A stretch of 64,000 nt of DNA from Spirochaetaceae bacterium (GTDB lineage Bacteria; Spirochaetota; Spirochaetia; DSM-27196; PXBQ01): contig REEC01000125.1 of assembly GCA_007695285.1 (NCBI GenBank), forward strand, positions 124,001 to 188,000, read 5' to 3'. A program made the position numbers and the translations under genes. Numbering within the stretch: the stretch's first letter is position 1; each line of letters opens with the position of its first letter. Positions 34,203 to 44,056 of the stretch are shown piece by piece. The notes beneath the pieces were generated by a model, which saw nothing but the letters and a program-made list of their open reading frames with translations, had not been told where the DNA came from and did no database searches.

Positions 34203-35199
34203 TCTGCCGACGCACCTGATCGCGCAACACCCGCCCGAACGGCGCGGCTCGTCTCGCCTCATGGTGATTCACAGATCCACCGGCGTTTTCGAGCACACGA
34301 TGGTCGCGGATCTGCCTCGGTTACTCGAGCCCGGTTCTGTCGTGGTCTTTAACAACAGTCGAGTCCGAAAAGCGCGGCTAGTCGGCCGTCGGCTCGGCAC
34401 CGGCGGGCGAGGCGAGTTCCTCTTGGTCGACCGCGTCGACAGCGATACGTGGCGGTGCCTCGCGAAGAACGCCGCGCGACGCCGAAACGGCGAGGTATTC
34501 GAGTTTCCCGACGGCCTGACCGGAACGATTTCGGGTGAGGCCGAAGACGGCGCGATCCTCATGACGTTCTCGCGCACGATCGACGATGAATACCTCGACC
34601 GAAACGGGCAGGTTCCGCTTCCGCCGTACATCCGGCGTCAACCCGACGAACACGACGACGCGCGGTACCAGACGGTGTACGCGGCCGAACACGGATCGAT
34701 CGCCGCGCCGACGGCGGGGCTTCATTTCACCGCCGATCTCATCGAAGCGCTGCGCGCTCGGGGTGTCGACATTCGGTTCGTGACGCTTCACGTCGGGATC
34801 GGTACGTTTCTTCCGGTCCGAACCGACGAGGTCGAGAGCCACACGATGCACGAGGAGCGGTACACGGTGCCGGAAGACACGGCGCGCGCGGTGACGGCCG
34901 CGAAGTCCGAAGGACGAGCGGTCGTTGCCGTCGGCACGACTGCGGTGCGGACACTCGAGTCCGCGGGCACCGACGGCTGTATCGTACCGGGGGACGGCAC
35001 GACGTCTCTGTTCATTTACCCGGGTTACTCGTTCCAAATCGTCGATCAGATGTTCACGAACTTCCATACGCCCGAGTCGAGCCTGTTCGTGATGGTTTCG
35101 GCGTTCGCGGGTCTCGAGACGATGAAGGCCGCGTACCGAGCTGCAGTCGACGCCGAGTACCGGTTCTTCTCGTACGGCGACGCGTGTTTAATACGTTGA
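34177..35199 (+). CDS. queA: S-adenosylmethionine:tRNA ribosyltransferase-isomerase
   Basis: Adds the epoxycyclopentanediol precursor to 7-aminomethyl-7-deazaguanine in tRNA, the penultimate step of queuosine. 340 residues. Family blocks: [72 protein letters not shown] and [18 protein letters not shown]-like [11 protein letters not shown]. It begins inside ruvB (26-base overlap) and its end overlaps the convergent gene by 12 bases. Tgt, the first enzyme of the tRNA branch, is encoded at 62 kb. Confidence 0.96.
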   Translation: MKTKNFSFDLPTHLIAQHPPERRGSSRLMVIHRSTGVFEHTMVADLPRLLEPGSVVVFNNSRVRKARLVGRRLGTGGRGEFLLVDRVDSDTWRCLAKNAARRRNGEVFEFPDGLTGTISGEAEDGAILMTFSRTIDDEYLDRNGQVPLPPYIRRQPDEHDDARYQTVYAAEHGSIAAPTAGLHFTADLIEALRARGVDIRFVTLHVGIGTFLPVRTDEVESHTMHEERYTVPEDTARAVTAAKSEGRAVVAVGTTAVRTLESAGTDGCIVPGDGTTSLFIYPGYSFQIVDQMFTNFHTPESSLFVMVSAFAGLETMKAAYRAAVDAEYRFFSYGDACLIR

Positions 35200-35790
35200 G
35201 TCGTCCATCGCGAGAAAGGCCCTTCGGACTTCCTCGAGGCGCGCGAGGTGTCGGTCGATAACACGCTCGTAATCGAGCTGCCGCGTCTCGATCCGGTGCG
35301 ACCGATCGGCCCAGTTCTCGATCTCAGGCAGATGCACAGTCCGCAGATCCGACGCGCGCGCCGACCACGTCGCGGCCTCGAACCAATAATACCTCGCGGT
35401 TTCGAAAAGACTCTCGGCTATTTCGAGGCTTTCAAGATTCTGTTCCCGAAACGGTGCGTTAAAAAAGTACGCCTCGCGTTTCGTGTAGCGGGCCGCCCAC
35501 TGGACATAAGACTCCACGAGCAGCAGATTTAACTGCATTTCGAACAGGTACCGATATCGTTCCCAATCGCGCTCGGTGCGGATAACCGCAATCGCGTTCA
35601 ACGGGTTCGCATAGTCCGCTCGCAGCGCGCTCTCGAGCCAAACTATATTCTCGGCGATGCGCTCGGAGTACTGGTACAGGTGTTGGTGGTACAACGTGTA
35701 CAGCTCTTCGCGGTACAAGAGTCGATACCCCGGAAGAACAGTCGCCGGAATTGTCACGAGTGCCAGGATAAACGCGATTCGAGCCTTCAC
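35188..35790 (-). CDS. Conserved hypothetical membrane-anchored or exported protein
   Basis: 200 residues. One N-terminal hydrophobic segment (RIAFILALVTIPATVLPGY) is an uncleaved anchor or signal. The rest is strongly helical with many Tyr, Arg and Glu (LYHQHLYQYSERIAENIVWLE, EESLFETARYYWFEA-like repeats) and no enzyme motif. The GTG start at 35790 overlaps the tmk stop (GTGA), and AGGA lies just before it, so the gene is translationally coupled to tmk. I recall a conserved unknown next to tmk in treponemes, but have not verified it. Its end overlaps the convergent queA by 12 bases. Confidence 0.7.
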   Translation of the reverse strand: MKARIAFILALVTIPATVLPGYRLLYREELYTLYHQHLYQYSERIAENIVWLESALRADYANPLNAIAVIRTERDWERYRYLFEMQLNLLLVESYVQWAARYTKREAYFFNAPFREQNLESLEIAESLFETARYYWFEAATWSARASDLRTVHLPEIENWADRSHRIETRQLDYERVIDRHLARLEEVRRAFLAMDDSTY

Positions 35791-36422
35791 GTCCTGAATA
35801 TCGGCAGTTTCGTGATCTCGTTCCAGATGTGATCCGCGATTTTCTGCTGGTCTTCGGTTCCGTCGAGCACAAACACCTGCATTCCATGTCCGGTGTGACG
35901 CTGGAGCACCTCGCGGTACCGGCGGTCTACAGCCGTTTGATACGGCAGCGTCTCGAAAATCTCGACGTTCCGGCGGGTCGAAATTCTTTCCGCGCAGACG
36001 TCGGCGGGCACATCGAGAAAAAAGAGAATCTCCGGCAATGGGAAAGGAGCATTGATTTGGTCGACGATATCGTACTCGACGTCGATACTTTGATACGCCA
36101 ACGACGAAAAAAAGTACCGATCCGACGCGACAACCTCGCCGGCCTCGACGTGAGCGCGAACGCCGTCGGCACCGAACACGTGTTCCCATCGATCGGCTCC
36201 AAAAAGGTACGCGAGTGTCGCGGGTTCGCACGAGACCCCGCCCGACAGAACGTCACGGATCAACTGCCCAACCACGCCACGGGTGGGTTCGCGCGTGCAC
36301 CATCGCGGAATTCCCACCGTTTCGAGTCTCCGTTTCAAGAGATCGAGCTGCGTCGTTGTCCCGGACCCGTCGAGTCCCTCGAACACGACGAAGTTTTTCA
36401 GTATCTCAGTGTTACGAATCAC
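35787..36422 (-). CDS. tmk: Thymidylate kinase
   Basis: Phosphorylates dTMP to dTDP. 211 residues from the GTG at 36422. Walker A FEGLDGSGTTTQ at about residues 11-22, the dTMP-binding TREPTRG, the DR of SDRYFFSSLAYQ and FLDVPADVCAERI are present. The GTG is preferred over the earlier ATG at 36521: the promoter lies between them, AAAGG precedes the GTG, and IRNTEILKNFVVFEG is where homologues begin. The following gene overlaps its stop. Confidence 0.93.
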   Translation of the reverse strand: MIRNTEILKNFVVFEGLDGSGTTTQLDLLKRRLETVGIPRWCTREPTRGVVGQLIRDVLSGGVSCEPATLAYLFGADRWEHVFGADGVRAHVEAGEVVASDRYFFSSLAYQSIDVEYDIVDQINAPFPLPEILFFLDVPADVCAERISTRRNVEIFETLPYQTAVDRRYREVLQRHTGHGMQVFVLDGTEDQQKIADHIWNEITKLPIFRT

Positions 36423-36461
36423 GACGTGCAACCTTTTTCTTTCGAACTGTACTGTGTTATT

Positions 36462-36490
36462 ATTGTAGTGAAGGGTCGAGCCGTTGTCGA
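36462..36490 (-). promoter_or_regulatory. Promoter of tmk and the following gene
   Basis: On the minus strand TCGACA (36485-36490, five of six), a 17-base spacer and TACAAT (36462-36467, five of six). The leader is about 33 bases and holds AAAGG before the GTG start. Confidence 0.55.
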
Positions 36491-36556
36491 CATGTATAAT
36501 AAACGGACGCAATAGAATCAAAGCGTGACGCGGAGCGTGTAGTCGCTCAGGAAAAG

Positions 36557-39500
36557 ATGACGAAGAACGGCTTTCTCGGAGTATTCTTTTTTTATGTCTC
36601 GATTATCGGCCTGACCATCGTCGCGGTCGTCGCGATACCTCCCATTCAGTCACGCATCAGATCCGAGATCGAAACGATCAAAACGACCGCCGTCGAACAG
36701 ATCGAAGCCGGCCTCGGCCGGCGCATCGCGTACTCGAAGATATCGCCTTCGGTATTCCAGTACATCGAAATCCGTGACTTGACGGTGTTCGGCACCGACG
36801 ACGAACCGACGGTACTCGCGCACGTAAGTCGCGTACGTATGTACTATAGTTTTCGTTCGATCCTCAACGGTGACTACGATTCTCTCATTCGTGAGATCAG
36901 CCTCGAAAACACGCGATTCGCGCTCGACACGACAACCGACGCCGATTTGATCGCGTTGATCGCGCGCTTGAACGACACTCCCGACCGAAACGGCGCTGCA
37001 CTTGAAGGGATCCGAATCCGAGGAAGAAACCTGGCGTTCGTGTACTCGGACGCCGACGCGCGAGTTCACCTCGACCGCGTATTCTTTTCGGCCGATTTTT
37101 CGCCCGACGGGATCGAGTTGCGCGTGCGTATGCGCGTAGCCGCGCATGGAGTCATCGATCACCCGGCCGCTACCGACCTTGCCACTCGGCTCGATGTACG
37201 AGGCCGGTTCGCGTCTCGATTCGAAACCGGCGAACTCACGGTGTCGACCTCGGGGCTGCGCGGATCACAGTTCCGCCTTGAGGATCTTTCGTTTCTTGTC
37301 ACGTACGACGACAACCGCTTTGAACTCACAAAGGTCGCAGATAGGGAGCCATTCGACCTGAATGTCGTCGCGTCGAGGGATTTTTCGGTCGTAGACGCGC
37401 GGATAACCGCCGAGGAGTACGCACCGATCCGGACGCTCAGGCTTGTGGGCCCATTGGCGGCTGAAAACATGTGGCTCGACAATACGTTTACCGGGACGGC
37501 ATCGCTCAAGATCGAAGGGGCGGAACTCTCGTACGCGGCGGACGGGCGTGCGTCGGTGCACGCCGTTCCTGTTTTTGGTCACGCGACGATAAGCGGTGTC
37601 GTTCACGGCGACACGCGGCGGATCGTGTTCCAGGACGTGTCCGCGGCGACGGGGAGGGGAGTGTTCCGCTATGACGGCTCGCTCCGACTCCCGGATCTTC
37701 TCCCGAACGGCATTGTCGTCGTCGAGGGTGCTCATGTTCCGGGAGTTCCGCCGGTGTCGGCTTCAATCGCGTTGTCTACCGGCGGTGACCGTGTCGAGGT
37801 GGACGCCCGGATGCTGACGCTCGGCGGTAAGTCCGTATACGGTCTTCACGGCTCGGTTGATTCGCTCGGCACGCGTTTTTCTGCGGATTTTTCGTTTGAC
37901 GAGGAAGGTTTCAGCCGGGTTTCGGTCTCGGGTACCCGCGCAACAGAGTCGATATTGCTCTCGGTACACGTCGCGCGTACCGATCCCGCGGTCCCGCTGG
38001 CGTTTGCCGCGCTGTTCGTCGATCTGCCGCAGGCCGTTCACGTCGCCGACGGCGAGTACGTCCTTGACGCGCGTACCGACGTCCGTATCGACCCCGACGG
38101 CCTGCGCGTTACCGCACCGTTTGTCTCGGTCCGGGGCGTCAAAGACGGGGACCGGTTCGCGTCGTTTCGTCTGGTTTCCGACGGAACGACGTACGACATC
38201 TCGAACGTCGTCGCCGGGTACAACGGGTACCGTGGACGCGGCGCCGCCACGGCCACGGTCGAACCGACCGGCTCGATCCGGTTTTCGAGCGACTTCTCGG
38301 TCGAGGACATATCGTACGCGATTCACGGAACGTACTCGCCCGACAACTTGGTCGTGTTTTCGGGACCGTACGGCCTGGACGGCAGATTGCAGTTTGCATC
38401 GGACGGACGTGTCTTTGCGCGCCTGTCGGCCGACGCGATACCGATTCCTCTGAGCGAGGCACAACCCGTTCTGTCGTTTTCGGCAAGCGGCGTGTTCGCC
38501 GACTCCGCATTCTGGGAACTCGACATCGCACGGCTCCACGCCGCCGGTGTCCCTACGTTCCGCGACATGCCGGCCGACATTACGCTTTCCGCTCGTTTCC
38601 TTCCGACAGGAGGAGAGATACGGTCGCTGCGGTACCACGATGCGCTCTCGGTTCTGAGCGGTTCCGGAAAGGCAAGCTACGTTCTCGACCCCGACCGACA
38701 AATAGACCTCGAGTTCTCGCTTTCAGACGACGCGGGTGGAGAGCGATACGACGTATCGCTTCGCCTCGACGAGACCGATTACGTCGGCATCGCGTCGTTC
38801 GCGGGTGTGCCGTTACGACGCGTCCTCTCGGAGAAATTTCGTGGCACGTTGCACGGCGACGCAACGTTTACCGGTACGCCCGAGTCGCCCCGGATCACCT
38901 TCGCCGTCGAGACCCGCGAAGGTCGACGCGATTTCGAGCCGTTTGGTGCCCAACTCGCGGGAGAATTCGTCGACGACGGAATTGAGATACGCGCCGACTC
39001 GATCGTCATGATGGGCCAACGTCTGACCGGCGCGGTCGGTCGCCTCGACTTGGAACCGGGGACATTTTCCGCTTCGGCACGGTACCGGTCCGAGCGCAAC
39101 GTCGATACCGACGTATCGCTATCGATCTCCGGATCGTTCGATTCCGCACCGATCGAGTTCTCGCGTCTGTTCGACACCGGGGTATCCGTCGCGATCACGA
39201 TAGACGGAATCGACGACAAGCTCATGGACACGCCGCGGTGGGAGTTTGCGGTCAGACGCGAGGCTGACGGCGCGTTCGACGCTCGTGGTGGCCCGGCGAA
39301 CGTACTCCGGTTTCGTTCCGACGCCGACGGCGTCTTTACCGCTGAGGCGCTCGCACCGTTCCCGGTACGACTCAACGCCGAGGGGACAATCCGCGACGGG
39401 ATGATCGAGGCAAACATCCCGTACATCAACGCACAGATATCTGAGCTTGCAGCGTTTTTTGATTTTGAGGTTTTCCAGCTCGATTCGGGCCGTGCGACCG

Positions 39501-40849
39501 GCAACTTGCGCATCGTCGGCCCGATCGGCGATCCGGATATGTACGGTACGATCGCACTCGACGACGTGTACGCGCGAACGGATTACGTCCCCGGCAGTAT
39601 CGGGCCCGCCAAATCATTTTTGGTCTTCCAGGAACGGGAAATGGCGTTGACGCGTTTCCGCACACAAGCTGGGCCAAGCTCTGCGTACGTCGAAGGCGGA
39701 TTCGTGTTCGACCGATGGGTACCCGAAGAGTTCTTCATCAGGATCGAAAGCGCCGACGCGGCAGGTATTCATGTCGTGTACAACTTCGGCGGCGTCGACG
39801 TAGACGGATATGCGACCGGCCGGCTCGAGATCTCCGGAGCGCGTACGGTTTTCGACGTTACGGGCGACGTGACCGCGCGTTCGACGGTCATCGCGTTGGG
39901 TGATACCGTTCAGCAGGCGCTGGATCCCGATCCAGACACGAGCTTCACGCTCGACCTCACGATACGGAGCGGCCGGAGCGTCGAGTTCCTCTGGCCGTCT
40001 GCGACGCTTCCGATCGTCCGAAGCATCGCCGAGCCGAACGAGCGGCTGCGGATCACCGCGTCGAGCGCGATCGACGAATTCTTGTTCCGCGGCGACGTGG
40101 GAATCCAGGGCGGAGAGGTGTACTACTTCGACCGTAACTTCTATATCAGAGAGGGCCAAATCCGCTTCAATGAGACCGCCGATAGCTTTGATCCACGCTT
40201 GACCGCGCGGGCGGAACTTCGTGAGGTCACGGCGACCGGACCGGTAAGGATTTATCTCATCGTGAACGAGAGTCGGTTGAGCGAGTTCTCCCCGCAATTC
40301 GAGTCGAATCCGCCGATGCCGGATGTCGAAATCGTGAATCTGCTCGGCGGTGCGTTCGTCGGAGCGGGTTCGGACACGGACCCTGTTCAATGGGACCTCA
40401 CGTCGGTCGTCCTTCCCGCGATCGACGCTTTTGCTCAGTTCGGCGTTATTCGATCTTTTGAACGTTCGGTACGCGAGACTCTGCAACTCGACCTGTTCTC
40501 GATTCGAACGAACGTGTTTCAAAAGCTTCTCCGCGGCGCGCTCGACGAGATGGCCCCCCCCCTTGACACTACCGCTCCATCTCTTGGAAAGTACTTCGAT
40601 AATACGACGGTTTTTTTGGGTAAATATCTAGGAACCGATATCTTTATGGAGCTACTGCTTCAGATGCGTGCTTCCGACCCGTTTGACGATTCGGTACGAA
40701 ATCTGGGAGGAATTCTTGTCGAACCTGAGTTCAACCTCGCTTTTCAAACACCGTTTTTTATGCTGGAATGGGGCTTTTTCCCACGGAATCCCGGAGAGCT
40801 CTTTATTCGCGACAATACGTTCACGTTCTCGTGGGGATTCACGTACTAA
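36557..40849 (+). CDS. tamB: TamB-like AsmA-superfamily envelope protein
   Basis: 1430-residue protein anchored in the inner membrane by one N-terminal helix (about 7-26) and spanning the periplasm as a long beta-taco. TamB-type proteins carry phospholipids or assist outer-membrane protein insertion; spirochaetes have TamB beside BamA. The N-terminal part shows AsmA-like units (GRRIAYSKISPSVFQYIEIR). The C-terminal DUF490 domain is clear: GDVGIQGGEVYYFDRNFYIR, GQIRFNETADSFDPRL and VEIVNLLGG, and it ends FSWGFTY. CAGGAAAAG precedes the ATG. bamA follows after 16 bases. A C9 run at 40554-40562 lies near the 3' end. Confidence 0.92.
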   Translation: MTKNGFLGVFFFYVSIIGLTIVAVVAIPPIQSRIRSEIETIKTTAVEQIEAGLGRRIAYSKISPSVFQYIEIRDLTVFGTDDEPTVLAHVSRVRMYYSFRSILNGDYDSLIREISLENTRFALDTTTDADLIALIARLNDTPDRNGAALEGIRIRGRNLAFVYSDADARVHLDRVFFSADFSPDGIELRVRMRVAAHGVIDHPAATDLATRLDVRGRFASRFETGELTVSTSGLRGSQFRLEDLSFLVTYDDNRFELTKVADREPFDLNVVASRDFSVVDARITAEEYAPIRTLRLVGPLAAENMWLDNTFTGTASLKIEGAELSYAADGRASVHAVPVFGHATISGVVHGDTRRIVFQDVSAATGRGVFRYDGSLRLPDLLPNGIVVVEGAHVPGVPPVSASIALSTGGDRVEVDARMLTLGGKSVYGLHGSVDSLGTRFSADFSFDEEGFSRVSVSGTRATESILLSVHVARTDPAVPLAFAALFVDLPQAVHVADGEYVLDARTDVRIDPDGLRVTAPFVSVRGVKDGDRFASFRLVSDGTTYDISNVVAGYNGYRGRGAATATVEPTGSIRFSSDFSVEDISYAIHGTYSPDNLVVFSGPYGLDGRLQFASDGRVFARLSADAIPIPLSEAQPVLSFSASGVFADSAFWELDIARLHAAGVPTFRDMPADITLSARFLPTGGEIRSLRYHDALSVLSGSGKASYVLDPDRQIDLEFSLSDDAGGERYDVSLRLDETDYVGIASFAGVPLRRVLSEKFRGTLHGDATFTGTPESPRITFAVETREGRRDFEPFGAQLAGEFVDDGIEIRADSIVMMGQRLTGAVGRLDLEPGTFSASARYRSERNVDTDVSLSISGSFDSAPIEFSRLFDTGVSVAITIDGIDDKLMDTPRWEFAVRREADGAFDARGGPANVLRFRSDADGVFTAEALAPFPVRLNAEGTIRDGMIEANIPYINAQISELAAFFDFEVFQLDSGRATGNLRIVGPIGDPDMYGTIALDDVYARTDYVPGSIGPAKSFLVFQEREMALTRFRTQAGPSSAYVEGGFVFDRWVPEEFFIRIESADAAGIHVVYNFGGVDVDGYATGRLEISGARTVFDVTGDVTARSTVIALGDTVQQALDPDPDTSFTLDLTIRSGRSVEFLWPSATLPIVRSIAEPNERLRITASSAIDEFLFRGDVGIQGGEVYYFDRNFYIREGQIRFNETADSFDPRLTARAELREVTATGPVRIYLIVNESRLSEFSPQFESNPPMPDVEIVNLLGGAFVGAGSDTDPVQWDLTSVVLPAIDAFAQFGVIRSFERSVRETLQLDLFSIRTNVFQKLLRGALDEMAPPLDTTAPSLGKYFDNTTVFLGKYLGTDIFMELLLQMRASDPFDDSVRNLGGILVEPEFNLAFQTPFFMLEWGFFPRNPGELFIRDNTFTFSWGFTY
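40554..40562 (+). repeat. C9 homopolymer inside tamB
   Basis: Nine consecutive C in the frame GCC CCC CCC CTT, about 96 codons before the tamB stop. It is the longest C run I noticed in the window and a candidate site for replication slippage. Confidence 0.9.
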
Positions 40850-40865
40850 ATCTTAGGAGTCAGTA

Positions 40866-43514
40866 ATGCCTAAACGCCTCTTGGCGCCGGCCGTTCTTTT
40901 TTTCTTGACGGTCGCTCTTGTCTTCGCACAGAATAACGATGAATGGTACCTCAATAAACCGATTCAAAACGTCACGTTCGACGGGCTCATAAACGTCTCC
41001 GACGCCGAACTCAGAGCCGTCGTGACACCGTTTATTGGTCGTGACTTCACCGAACCGGTCTTTCTCGACCTTCAGCGCCGTCTGTACGCGCTCGATTATT
41101 TCGAGCAAATCATACCGAGCGCAAAACCGGCGGACGCCGACCGGACCCGCGTCATCCTCGAGTTCACGGTAACCGAACGACCGATCGTGAACGAGGTCGT
41201 GTTCTCGGGAAACAGACGCGTTCGAACCGGAGAGCTGACCGACTCTATTCTGCTCGGTCGGGGAGACCTCGTTAACCGGACGAAAATCCGGTTGGCCGAA
41301 GAAGCGCTCACGCAACTGTACCTCGAGAAGGGTTTTCCCGATGTCACGGTTCAAGGTAGTTTTGTTCGCGATGAGGCGAGAAACACCGCGAACGTTTCGT
41401 TCGTGATAGACGAGGGCCTGCAGACGACTATCAGGGAAATCCGGTTCGTCGGAAACGTCTCGGCCTCAGCCGGTACGTTGCGCGGTGTCATGGAGAGCAA
41501 ACAGCAGTCGATCTTCAATAGCGGTGTCTTCCAGGAAGCGCTGATCGAGCGCGACCGCCGTGCGATCGAGAATCATTACCGAAATCGTGGTTACATCGAC
41601 GCGCGCGTACTCGAAATAGAACGCGAACTCGAACGCGACGAAGACCAGAACCGGACTTTCGTCACTCTCACGGTGTACGTGGAAGAAGGCGCACAGTACA
41701 CGTACGGCGGAATGTCGTTCGAAGGGAACTCTATCTTCAGCGACGAGCAACTCGAAGCGTTGCTCCGTTTTCGGCCCGGAAGCGTCATGAACGCCGAACG
41801 CGTAAACGCGGACTTCCAGCGCGTCGCGGACTTGTACTACGACAATGGGTACATCTACAACGAGATTTCGCGGCGCGAGATCCGCGATGAAGAGGAACTC
41901 ATCGTGTCGTACGTCGTCTCGATTGTCGAGTACGGACGCGCGCACATCGAGAATATCATCGTACGCGGCAACGAGAAGACCGAAGACTTTGTGATTCTGC
42001 GCGAGATCCCACTCCAGGTCGGCGACGTATTCTCGTCGTCGCGCGCGCGCGAGGCGCAATTCAACTTGCTCAACCTGCAGTATTTCTCGGCGGTCGTTCC
42101 GGAGCTGGTTCAGGGAAGCACCGACGGGTTGATGGACTTCATCATCAACGTCGAGGAAACCGGCACTGCGGATATCCGATTCGGCATTCAGTTCGGCGGA
42201 AGCATGGACTTCCCGGTCGCGGCTCAAATAAGCTGGCAGGACAGAAACTTCCTCGGCCGTGGGCAGACATTCGGCGTCGAACTGAACGCGTCCCCGGTGA
42301 ACCAACGCCTGCAGCTTAACTTCCTCGAGAGATGGCTCACCGGACGCCGGTGGGAAGGCGGCGCGAACATCCTGATCGACCGAACGATCCGCTCGAACGT
42401 ACGCCAGGACGTTATCACGCCGGTGTTCTCGCGTGAAGATTTCGAGGCCGGCAGGGCGGTTCCGGACCCGTACACCGGCGAGTACGTTTTCCCGTCGACC
42501 ACGGAATTCGGTGGGATCACCTACGGCGCGGGCGACCCGTTCCCGGGGAATCCGACCCCAGAACAGATCGATCAATACAACCTCGTGACCGACTACGTCT
42601 ACGCGGGCGGCTCGCAGGCGTCGATACCCCCTGAGTACCTGATGTCGTATCAGAATCTCGACATTTCGCTCGGACTCACGACCGCGTACCGTTTCCGGAC
42701 ACCGGTCGGTGCGCTCAGGCTCGGAACGGGATTCCGAACCGGTGTCGGCTGGATCAATTACGACGCCGACGTTTATCGGCCGTACGATCCGAATACGCGA
42801 GAAAACCTTCGCAACTGGGTGTTCACGAACCGGTTGAACGTTAACGCGTCGCTCGACAACCGTGATTTTGTGTTCTCACCGTCGCGGGGGTCGTTGTTCA
42901 GCCAACAGGTGACGTTTGTCGGAGGCCTGCTCCTCGGAGAGAGGCACTACATCAAGACCGAGACCAAGGCCGAGGCGTACGTGACGCTGTTTGACATTCC
43001 CGTGACCGAAAACTGGAACTGGAAGACCGTGCTTGGCGCGCACTCTTCGATCTCGTTCATCCTGCCGCAGTTCTGGGTTCCCGCGAACCAACGCGACCGG
43101 CTCGATTCTTTCGATACGCAAGTCTCGTCGACAGACCTGTTGTTCATCGACGGGATGTTCACCGCGCGCGGGTGGAGACAGCTCGACAACCGTCCACTGA
43201 CCGGTGGGCGCGCGCTCTGGAACAACTGGGTGGAACTCAGGATGCCGATCTCCGAACAGATCGTCTGGTTCGACACGTTCTTCGACGCGGCGGTTATGTA
43301 CGACGACCCGGCGGAGATAGCCGGGTTCGGCATCGAGGACATGCTGTTCAGTACGGGGTTCGGTCTGCGATTCACAATTCCGCAACTTCCGATCCGGCTG
43401 TATCTCGCTCGCAGGTTCACGATCGAGGACGGCAAACTCGTCGGCGATTCGCGCCCGGGTGCCGGCTTGTTCCAGTTCTTTGACTTCGTGTTCGCGATCG
43501 GGCTTGATTTCTGA
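40866..43514 (+). CDS. bamA: Outer-membrane protein assembly factor BamA
   Basis: Central Omp85 subunit of the BAM complex, which inserts beta-barrels into the outer membrane. 882 residues: signal peptide 1-20 (ALVFAQ), five POTRA domains to about residue 430 (for example GNRRVRTGELTDSILL and GNEKTEDFVILREI), then the 16-strand barrel. Barrel signs include IRFGIQFGGSMDFPVAAQISWQ, DNRDFVFSPSRGS and GGRALWNNWVELRMPI. It ends FVFAIGLDF with a C-terminal Phe. TTAGGAG lies 7 bases before the ATG. The tamB-bamA-skp-mutS order is the same as in Borrelia and Treponema, where BamA is Tp92/TP0326. Confidence 0.97.
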   Translation: MPKRLLAPAVLFFLTVALVFAQNNDEWYLNKPIQNVTFDGLINVSDAELRAVVTPFIGRDFTEPVFLDLQRRLYALDYFEQIIPSAKPADADRTRVILEFTVTERPIVNEVVFSGNRRVRTGELTDSILLGRGDLVNRTKIRLAEEALTQLYLEKGFPDVTVQGSFVRDEARNTANVSFVIDEGLQTTIREIRFVGNVSASAGTLRGVMESKQQSIFNSGVFQEALIERDRRAIENHYRNRGYIDARVLEIERELERDEDQNRTFVTLTVYVEEGAQYTYGGMSFEGNSIFSDEQLEALLRFRPGSVMNAERVNADFQRVADLYYDNGYIYNEISRREIRDEEELIVSYVVSIVEYGRAHIENIIVRGNEKTEDFVILREIPLQVGDVFSSSRAREAQFNLLNLQYFSAVVPELVQGSTDGLMDFIINVEETGTADIRFGIQFGGSMDFPVAAQISWQDRNFLGRGQTFGVELNASPVNQRLQLNFLERWLTGRRWEGGANILIDRTIRSNVRQDVITPVFSREDFEAGRAVPDPYTGEYVFPSTTEFGGITYGAGDPFPGNPTPEQIDQYNLVTDYVYAGGSQASIPPEYLMSYQNLDISLGLTTAYRFRTPVGALRLGTGFRTGVGWINYDADVYRPYDPNTRENLRNWVFTNRLNVNASLDNRDFVFSPSRGSLFSQQVTFVGGLLLGERHYIKTETKAEAYVTLFDIPVTENWNWKTVLGAHSSISFILPQFWVPANQRDRLDSFDTQVSSTDLLFIDGMFTARGWRQLDNRPLTGGRALWNNWVELRMPISEQIVWFDTFFDAAVMYDDPAEIAGFGIEDMLFSTGFGLRFTIPQLPIRLYLARRFTIEDGKLVGDSRPGAGLFQFFDFVFAIGLDF

Positions 43515-43529
43515 TTTAGGAGATTTTTC

Positions 43530-44048
43530 GTGAAAAAGGGAATTATCGTTCTGGTTCTTGGCGTCGTCGCGATCGCGGCAGTCACCGCGGAACAAATCAC
43601 GACCGTCGGTATCGTCGATCCCGTTCGGATCTATACGACGTTTTATCGCGAGTCGCAGGCGGTTCGAGAGCTCGAGTCGCTCGCGCAGGAGTATCGCAGC
43701 GAGGTCGCAGGGCATATTGCGGAGCTCGAAAGCCTTCAGAGGGAACGCGAGAGAGCTCTGAACCGCGACGACGAGGACGAAGCCGATTCGCTTGCGCAGA
43801 GCATCGCCGACCTGTCACGGTTCATTACCGATCTACAACAGCGCCGACAAACCCAACTCGAAGCGCGCCGGCAGCAGTTGATGACCGATCAGTTCATCCG
43901 GCAGATGAACGACTCTCTCCAGGTCATCGCCCGACGCGAAGGCTTCACGATCGTCATTAACGCTCGGACGGACGGAATCCTCTGGTTCGCACCGGTAATC
44001 GACATAACAGACAAAGTCCTTCAGCACCTGCGAGAAACGGCGCGCTGA
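43530..44048 (+). CDS. skp: Skp/OmpH-family periplasmic chaperone
   Basis: 172 residues. Signal peptide to about residue 21 (VVAIAAVTAE), a short beta segment (GIVDPVRIY), then a long charged coiled coil (about 40-115: VRELESLAQEYRSEVAGHIA and ERERALNRDD) that forms the tentacles of the Skp trimer. The C-terminal segment FTIVINARTDGILWFAPVIDIT matches the family end. It escorts unfolded outer-membrane proteins to BamA, encoded just upstream. The GTG start has TAGGAG seven bases before it. mutS begins 8 bases after the stop. Confidence 0.9.
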   Translation: MKKGIIVLVLGVVAIAAVTAEQITTVGIVDPVRIYTTFYRESQAVRELESLAQEYRSEVAGHIAELESLQRERERALNRDDEDEADSLAQSIADLSRFITDLQQRRQTQLEARRQQLMTDQFIRQMNDSLQVIARREGFTIVINARTDGILWFAPVIDITDKVLQHLRETAR

Positions 44049-44056
44049 ACAACGCT

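Noticed and set aside
33057-34262. 401-codon minus-strand open frame opposite ruvB
   Set aside because: ruvB is unambiguous on the plus strand and the antisense product has no recognisable feature.
36495-36500. Perfect TATAAT on the plus strand before tamB
   Set aside because: No acceptable -35 at 16-18 bases and no TGn extension; it lies in the upstream part of the tmk promoter. A tamB promoter is needed somewhere here, but this one is not supported enough to list.
41466-42575. 369-codon minus-strand open frame opposite bamA
   Set aside because: Shadow of the POTRA and barrel coding region; composition mirrors the sense codons.
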